A stretch of 10,653 nt of DNA. Origin: Victivallales bacterium. Lineage in GTDB: Bacteria; Verrucomicrobiota; Lentisphaeria; Oligosphaerales; Oligosphaeraceae. Shown in pieces: positions 6,067 through 10,653 of this stretch (position 1 is the stretch's first letter; the number at the start of each line of letters is the position of its first letter). The notes under the pieces were generated by a model that saw only the letters and a program-made list of their open reading frames with translations, was not told the origin of the DNA and searched no databases. Both the position numbers and the translations under genes were made by a program. Location of the stretch: positions 1 to 10,653 of the forward strand of contig JAGCTA010000265.1 in assembly GCA_017963875.1 (NCBI GenBank), written 5' to 3'.

Positions 6067-7032
6067 ATGTTCCTTAACGAGTCCAATTTGGAAAAAATAG
6101 CGGCAGGTGACCTGGATGCCTTGGCGCAAGCCGATGCAGAAGGATTTATCTGCGGTGCTTCAGAAGATGCAACTGCGTTTTCAGAAAGGCTGCGGGCGTT
6201 TTCAAGAAACTGCGCCGCACTTGAATCTGCACTTGAATCAACGAGGAAGTACGACTGCGAAGGGATTGTCGTGACACCGCAGGACCGTATTGATGCGCGG
6301 CGTTTTGCAGCAATCGCCCCGAGGACGCAGGCGTTGTATGGCTTTGCCATCGACTGGGTGCCAGGTTTCTATGTTGACCCGAGTTTCAGTTTTCTTTTTG
6401 GAGGATGCGCATATTGTCAATATCCAGATTTCTTCACGATGTTCATCATCAGACGGAGTTTTAAGCGCAAGGCGCGCTGGCTCATCTATGACCGTGATGA
6501 ATTGCTGTCCCATGAACTCTGTCACGTGGCGCATATTGGCCTGGAATCAAGGCTCTATGAAGAGACTTTCGCCTATCGTACCAGTGCTAGCGCGTTTCGG
6601 CGGCTGATAGGCGGGATGTTCTGCTGCCAGACAGATTCGTTTATGTTTCTTGGTGCCGCGTTTCTGCTGTTGCTGGCACAGGTCATCAGGACGTTCTGCT
6701 GGGCGGCCTTGCCTTTGTCACCATTCTGGCTGATTTTGGTGGCGGTCTTTGCCTGGCTTGGCATTCGGCATTATCGTTCAATCAGCCGCCTGAACAGGGC
6801 GTTGCACGCGTTGGAACTGGAATTCGGCGACAACGCCTGGAATGTGCTCTTCCGCTGCACGGATGAGGAAATCATCCAGTTGGCGAAAATTACAGAGGCC
6901 ACGGATGTTGGACAGTGGCTTGGAATGCATCAGGAAAATACACTTCGCTGGAAAATCATCATGCGGCGTTTTCCACCAATGAATGACAATTCAATCAACG
7001 AGGACAGGGACACGGCTTCGACAACAGGCTGA
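6067..7032 (+). CDS. Unrecognised membrane protein with HExxH (HELCH) motif
   Basis: A 321-residue protein I cannot place in a named family. Residues 1-140 look soluble and contain several cysteines (29, 49, 64, 114, 117). HELCH at 149-153, in LLSHELCHVAH, is a zinc-metallopeptidase-type HExxH. A glutamate pair in YEETFAY (165-166) could supply the third ligand, as in gluzincins. Two hydrophobic segments follow (about 191-210 and 214-234), then a cytoplasmic-looking tail. That order, motif then membrane hairpin, recalls M48 peptidases, but I do not see the M48 EFxAD-like ligand motif. It begins 13 bases after lemA and has no clear Shine-Dalgarno, so it is probably translated by coupling to lemA. 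A zinc peptidase is plausible; activity is unproven, and the motif could be a chance HExxH. Confidence 0.8.
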   Translation: MFLNESNLEKIAAGDLDALAQADAEGFICGASEDATAFSERLRAFSRNCAALESALESTRKYDCEGIVVTPQDRIDARRFAAIAPRTQALYGFAIDWVPGFYVDPSFSFLFGGCAYCQYPDFFTMFIIRRSFKRKARWLIYDRDELLSHELCHVAHIGLESRLYEETFAYRTSASAFRRLIGGMFCCQTDSFMFLGAAFLLLLAQVIRTFCWAALPLSPFWLILVAVFAWLGIRHYRSISRLNRALHALELEFGDNAWNVLFRCTDEEIIQLAKITEATDVGQWLGMHQENTLRWKIIMRRFPPMNDNSINEDRDTASTTG

Positions 7033-7042
7033 AGTGGTTTTG

Positions 7043-7052
7043 AGGAAGGAGA
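7043..7052 (+). promoter_or_regulatory. Strong ribosome binding site of the helicase
   Basis: AGGAAGGAGA is an extended Shine-Dalgarno ten bases before the ATG at 7063. It is the best site in the window and lies in the 30-base gap after the HExxH protein. Confidence 0.65.
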
Positions 7053-7062
7053 CTATTGGCTG

Positions 7063-9003
7063 ATGAACGATATATTGGAAGGGCTGACCGCCGCCCAGAC
7101 AGAGGCGGTTACCCATAGGGATGGTCCCATGCTTGTCCTTGCAGGAGCAGGGTCGGGAAAGACGCGCGTCGTCACACGACGTATTGCCTATCTGCTGTCC
7201 CACGGCGTCTGGCCTAGCCAGATTCTCGCCATGACATTCACAAACAAGGCCGCACGTGAAATGCAGGAACGCATTGCGGCGCTCATCAATGGCGAACCAC
7301 CACGGAACATCGGAACCTTTCACGGCTGCTGCGCACGGTTTCTTAGGCGGGACATTGAACTGCTCCAAGATGGACGCAACAAGAATTTCACAATCTATGA
7401 CGATGGCGAGCAGTTAACTGTCATTAAGCGTGTGCTCAAGGAAATGGGGCTGACATCGCCTTGCGGGCTGTCTGCAAATGGCATTCAGGAACTCATCAAC
7501 GCTTCCAAGGCGCAGCGCATCGACATGGATGCGTTGGCGCTTCGCCAAAATTATACCGACCCGACGCTTCTTGGAATCATTGCAAGAAAATACGAAAAGG
7601 AAATGTGCCATAGCAATGCGGTTGATTTTGAGGACCTTCTGGCATTGATGGTCAAAATCCTTGAAGAGCATCCTGAAGTCAGGGAACTCTACCATAATCG
7701 CTTTCGCTACCTTCTCATTGACGAATATCAGGATACCAATCACTTGCAGTATGAACTCATGAGATTGCTGACGGGGCCAGAGGAGAATGTCCATGTCACG
7801 GGCGATCCAGACCAGAGCATCTATTCCTGGCGTGGCGCAGACTACAGCAAAATCATGAATTTCACAAGGGATTTTCCAACCGCGAAGGTTGTGCGCCTTG
7901 AGCAGAACTACCGTTCGACGCAGGCAATATTGGACGTTGCCAACGCGCTAATCAAGCATAATACCAATCGATTGGAAAAGAATCTTTTCACAGATAATGG
8001 GCAAGGCTACCCTGTTCGGGAAGTTCTTGTCTATTCAGGGCAGCAGGAAGCCGAGTGGCTGGGGCAACGTATCCAGCGGCTACGGAGCGAGGGAGTCAGC
8101 CTGCGGGATATTGCGATATTCTATCGCACCAACAGCCAGTCGCGCGTGCTTGAGGACGCTCTTCGCAGACTGTCCATTCCCTATTGCATGCCGCGTGGAA
8201 TCAAATTCTATGAACGGCAAGAAATCAAGGATTTTCTTGCGTTTCTGCGTTTGCATGAAAACCATTGCGATTTGGTTTCCCTTGAGCGTGTGGCACGGTG
8301 TATCGGCGATGGAATTGGGCCGAAGACGCTGACCAAGTTGGTTCAGACAGCCAATGATATCCCCGTCCCCGTCCTGGACTTGCTTGCCGCTGATGATTTT
8401 CAGAAACTCTATGGAAAAACGACGCAAAAACTAAAGGCTTTCGCTGAAAAATGCCGTGCTCTACGGGAACTGCCAACCGAACCGTTGGGGGATGCCGTTC
8501 AGGGCATATTGGATTTTTCAAAGTTGGAGGAATTGTATATCCATGAGGAGGATGGTAGCGACCGAATTGACAACATGAGGGAATTGGTTGCGGAAGCACG
8601 TCAATTCGAGCAGGATTTTCCAGATGCCACCTTAGGGGAATATCTTGAAAATGTGGCACTGGTCGCCGATGTGGAATTGCGGGATCCTGATGCGGATCGC
8701 GTTTCGTTGATGACATTGCATAGTGCCAAGGGGCTGGAATTCTGCCATGTGTTCATTGCAGGCGTCGAGCAGGGGTTTCTACCGCATACGAATTCAATGG
8801 ATGATTCGGAAGGCCTGGAGGAGGAACGGCGTCTCTTGTACGTTGGAATCACGCGAGCCAAAGAGGAACTGACCTTGCTTCACGCGCAGACTCGGTTTAT
8901 CTGGCAGGGGCTTGTCATGCGCGAGCCTAGTTGCTTTCTCAAGGAATTGCCGAATCATTTAGTACAGCATCTTACATACGGCATCCGAAAGGGATACCAT
9001 TAA
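7063..9003 (+). CDS. uvrD: UvrD/PcrA/Rep-type superfamily 1A DNA helicase
   Basis: An ATP-driven 3'-5' DNA helicase of 646 residues, the kind used in excision repair, mismatch repair and removal of replication obstacles. All motifs are intact: Q motif LTAAQ (8-12), Walker A AGAGSGKT (27-34), MTFTNKAAREM (57-67), Walker B IDEYQD (219-224), GDPDQSIYSWRGA (247-259), EQNYRST (280-286), TLHSAKGLEF (551-560) and LYVGITRAK (592-600). The protein stops soon after SCFLKELP (623-630), so it lacks the roughly 70-90-residue tail with a Tudor-like fold that binds RNA polymerase in UvrD and PcrA. In that respect it is closer to Rep in length. Which of the three it replaces cannot be told from one window. 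Confidence 0.94.
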   Translation: MNDILEGLTAAQTEAVTHRDGPMLVLAGAGSGKTRVVTRRIAYLLSHGVWPSQILAMTFTNKAAREMQERIAALINGEPPRNIGTFHGCCARFLRRDIELLQDGRNKNFTIYDDGEQLTVIKRVLKEMGLTSPCGLSANGIQELINASKAQRIDMDALALRQNYTDPTLLGIIARKYEKEMCHSNAVDFEDLLALMVKILEEHPEVRELYHNRFRYLLIDEYQDTNHLQYELMRLLTGPEENVHVTGDPDQSIYSWRGADYSKIMNFTRDFPTAKVVRLEQNYRSTQAILDVANALIKHNTNRLEKNLFTDNGQGYPVREVLVYSGQQEAEWLGQRIQRLRSEGVSLRDIAIFYRTNSQSRVLEDALRRLSIPYCMPRGIKFYERQEIKDFLAFLRLHENHCDLVSLERVARCIGDGIGPKTLTKLVQTANDIPVPVLDLLAADDFQKLYGKTTQKLKAFAEKCRALRELPTEPLGDAVQGILDFSKLEELYIHEEDGSDRIDNMRELVAEARQFEQDFPDATLGEYLENVALVADVELRDPDADRVSLMTLHSAKGLEFCHVFIAGVEQGFLPHTNSMDDSEGLEEERRLLYVGITRAKEELTLLHAQTRFIWQGLVMREPSCFLKELPNHLVQHLTYGIRKGYH

Positions 9004-9020
9004 ATACGATTAGAATATTT

Positions 9021-9028
9021 GGAGTATT
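9021..9028 (+). promoter_or_regulatory. Ribosome binding site of the sulfatase
   Basis: GGAGTATT begins 17 bases before the ATG at 9038, so the GGAG core is slightly distant (13 bases between). The same octamer serves lemA at 5471-5478. No better-placed start is present. Confidence 0.4.
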
Positions 9029-9037
9029 AAAATCAAC

Positions 9038-10420
9038 ATGTCACAACCCAATATCCTCATGATTGTCGCAGACCAGCATCGCTGGGATTGTGTCGGAGTC
9101 AATGGTCATCCATTCCTGAAGACTCCGCATTTGGATGCGCTGGCGGCTTCTGGAACGAATTTTCGCAACGCTTTTACATCTTCCCCAATTTGCGTTCCTG
9201 CGCGACATAGTCTGCTTCATGGCTGCTGGCCATGCAAGCATCATGTCATCGCCAACGGCGGTACGGAGGCTCCGTGCGTTCCACCCGTCGGTCTTGCATC
9301 GTTTCCAGCGGTTCTCCATGACGCAGGGTATCATCTGGGATTCGTCGGCAAATGGATTGACGGAGCCGCGCAGACTCCGACAGAATATGGTTTCCATGAC
9401 TGGATTCATGATGGCGATTATGCAAAATGGCGAGCGGCACAGGGGTTGCCGCTAAGGCCTGGAGGGATGCCGTTTTACGGTTTTGACGAGGGAATCACGC
9501 CTGAGCAGAGCCATCTTGCATGGGGCGCGAATCGTGCAATCGAATTGCTGAAAAAAGGCGTGGATAGCGGTTCGCCGTTTTTGGTTCGCTGGGATCCAAG
9601 CGAACCGCATTTGCCGAATGTTGTCCCGCAGCCGTATGCGGACATGTATCCGCCATCGGCAATTCCACCGTGGAAAAGTTTCGGGGACACGTTCAAGGGC
9701 AAGCCGTATATCCAGGGGCAGCAGTTGCGTTCATGGGGGCTTGATGGCTGGACGTGGGAGCAATGGGCTCCGCTGGTCGGGCGGTATCTAGGGGAACTGA
9801 GCCTGCTTGATGCGCAGATTGGCCGAGTGCTCAAGGCGTTGGATGACCTTCATGTTGCTGATAATACCATTGTCATCTATACGTGCGACCATGGTGACAT
9901 GTGCGGCGCGCACGGCATGATTGACAAGCATTACATCATGTATGATGATGTCACGCATGTCCCGCTTTTTATCCGCTGGCCAGGAGTCACAAAGCCTGGA
10001 AGCATTTCAGATGATTTCGTTGTTCATACGATTGATTTGGCGAGGACGTTATGCGAATGGGCTGGCGCGGAAGTTCCCGAGACGTTCCAGGGGCTCAGTT
10101 TGCTGCCGATTCTCAAGGGGGAGGGCGGCAACGGCCGTGACTGCGTCCAAAGCATGTATTTGGGCAACCAGTTCGGACTGTTTAGCCAGAGAATGATTCG
10201 AGACGGCCATTGGAAGTACGTCTGGAATGCCACGGCGGAGGATGAGTTGTACAATCTGGATGATGATCCTGCCGAACTAGTCAATCTTGCGACCGCTGCG
10301 GATTGCAGGGAGACAATCGCCCGAATGCGCAAGAGGCTTCATGAGTGGATGATTGAGATTGGCGATCCCATCAACAATGGTTGGATTCGCCGACAACTGC
10401 TTGAAAACAAGAAAATCTGA
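9038..10420 (+). CDS. Sulfatase (type I, formylglycine-dependent), cytoplasmic
   Basis: A 460-residue alkaline-phosphatase-superfamily sulfatase that hydrolyses sulfate esters. The maturation motif C52-V-P-A-R56 is complete; Cys52 would be converted to formylglycine by a maturase such as anSME, which is not encoded here. Metal-site residues are visible: D12 in IVADQHRWD, D284-H285 in TCDHGD, and likely catalytic K105 (GKW), H191 (PHLPN) and K297 (DKHY). The first metal motif reads ADQ rather than the common DD, as in several sulfatase subfamilies. The N-terminus goes straight into the first beta strand and has no signal peptide, so the substrate is probably a small sulfated compound already inside the cell. 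No sugar hydrolase or porin is adjacent, so the substrate is unknown. A phosphonate or phosphoester hydrolase of the same fold is a less likely alternative. Confidence 0.9.
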   Translation: MSQPNILMIVADQHRWDCVGVNGHPFLKTPHLDALAASGTNFRNAFTSSPICVPARHSLLHGCWPCKHHVIANGGTEAPCVPPVGLASFPAVLHDAGYHLGFVGKWIDGAAQTPTEYGFHDWIHDGDYAKWRAAQGLPLRPGGMPFYGFDEGITPEQSHLAWGANRAIELLKKGVDSGSPFLVRWDPSEPHLPNVVPQPYADMYPPSAIPPWKSFGDTFKGKPYIQGQQLRSWGLDGWTWEQWAPLVGRYLGELSLLDAQIGRVLKALDDLHVADNTIVIYTCDHGDMCGAHGMIDKHYIMYDDVTHVPLFIRWPGVTKPGSISDDFVVHTIDLARTLCEWAGAEVPETFQGLSLLPILKGEGGNGRDCVQSMYLGNQFGLFSQRMIRDGHWKYVWNATAEDELYNLDDDPAELVNLATAADCRETIARMRKRLHEWMIEIGDPINNGWIRRQLLENKKI

Positions 10421-10453
10421 TTGAATGTCAGATGGATAGTCGGGAAAAAGAAC

Positions 10454-10653
10454 ATGGACATTGATTTCAGCCAATTTCCGCTGTCAGGATGGTTCCCAGG
10501 ACACATGCTCAAAGCAGGCAGGGCAATGCAGGAGGCCCTGAAACTGGTGGATATCGTTGTGGAACTCATCGATGCGCGTGCGACTGTCTCCAGCCGTAAT
10601 CCAGAATTGCGCGAATTGTTGCAGGGAAAGCCTTTTCTTTTAGTCGCCAACAA
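10454..10653 (+). CDS. rbgA: RbgA/YlqF-type ribosome assembly GTPase, N-terminal part
   Basis: The first 66 residues are present and the gene runs off the window. WFPGHMLKA (13-21) is the start signature of the RbgA/YlqF circularly permuted GTPases, which promote late assembly of the large ribosomal subunit. KLVDIVVELIDAR (30-42) and SSRNPEL (46-52) also fit. The last visible residues LLVAN lead into the G4 motif (NKxD), which comes early in permuted GTPases. The ATG has GGGAAAAAG upstream (10442-10450) and lies 33 bases after the sulfatase stop codon, on the same strand. YqeH- or RsgA-like permuted GTPases are less likely because of the WFPGHM start. Confidence 0.9.
   Translation, partial: MDIDFSQFPLSGWFPGHMLKAGRAMQEALKLVDIVVELIDARATVSSRNPELRELLQGKPFLLVAN

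Overview
This 10.65-kb window is chromosomal-looking, tightly packed bacterial DNA of medium G+C content. It holds eight protein genes in two divergent blocks around one gene-free stretch of about 600 bases. I see no transposase, integrase, tRNA, rRNA or CRISPR array. A bacterium from the Verrucomicrobiota/Lentisphaerota side of the PVC group would fit: there is a formylglycine-type sulfatase, ribonuclease Y, clear Shine-Dalgarno sites, and LemA paired with a membrane HExxH protein. That placement is an inference from gene content and is not certain.

Left block (minus strand, read right to left): a candidate 6S RNA (about 4210-4058), 5-formyltetrahydrofolate cyclo-ligase (3868-3287), ribonuclease Y (3215-1566) and a MATE-family exporter (1544-171). 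The genes are close together and probably form one transcription unit. It ends at a strong hairpin plus T-tract (77-1). Between the exporter stop codon and that terminator lies a second inverted repeat made of degenerate 7-bp units (96-158).

Middle (3869-4475): no convincing protein gene. The minus strand can fold into a closing stem, a large open bubble and an apical stem-loop, with GAGCGAU on the 5' side of the bubble. It sits directly upstream of the 5-formyltetrahydrofolate cyclo-ligase gene. Architecture, motif and location together suggest 6S RNA (ssrS), the regulator of RNA polymerase. The A+T-rich remainder holds an inverted repeat, a small GNRA hairpin and candidate divergent promoters.

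Right block (plus strand): a UDP-glucuronate decarboxylase-type SDR enzyme (4476-5435), LemA (5484-6053), an unrecognised membrane protein with an HELCH zinc-peptidase-like motif (6067-7032), a UvrD/PcrA/Rep helicase (7063-9003), a cytoplasmic sulfatase (9038-10420), and the start of an RbgA/YlqF-type ribosome-assembly GTPase cut by the window edge (10454-10653). Gaps are 13-48 bases and no clear terminator separates the genes, so read-through is likely. The functions are mixed housekeeping and metabolism: nucleotide sugars, envelope, DNA repair, sulfate-ester removal and ribosome assembly.

The most interesting items are the 6S RNA candidate, the LemA/HExxH membrane pair and the heptad inverted repeat. 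I found no clear evidence of a wholly new multi-gene system.
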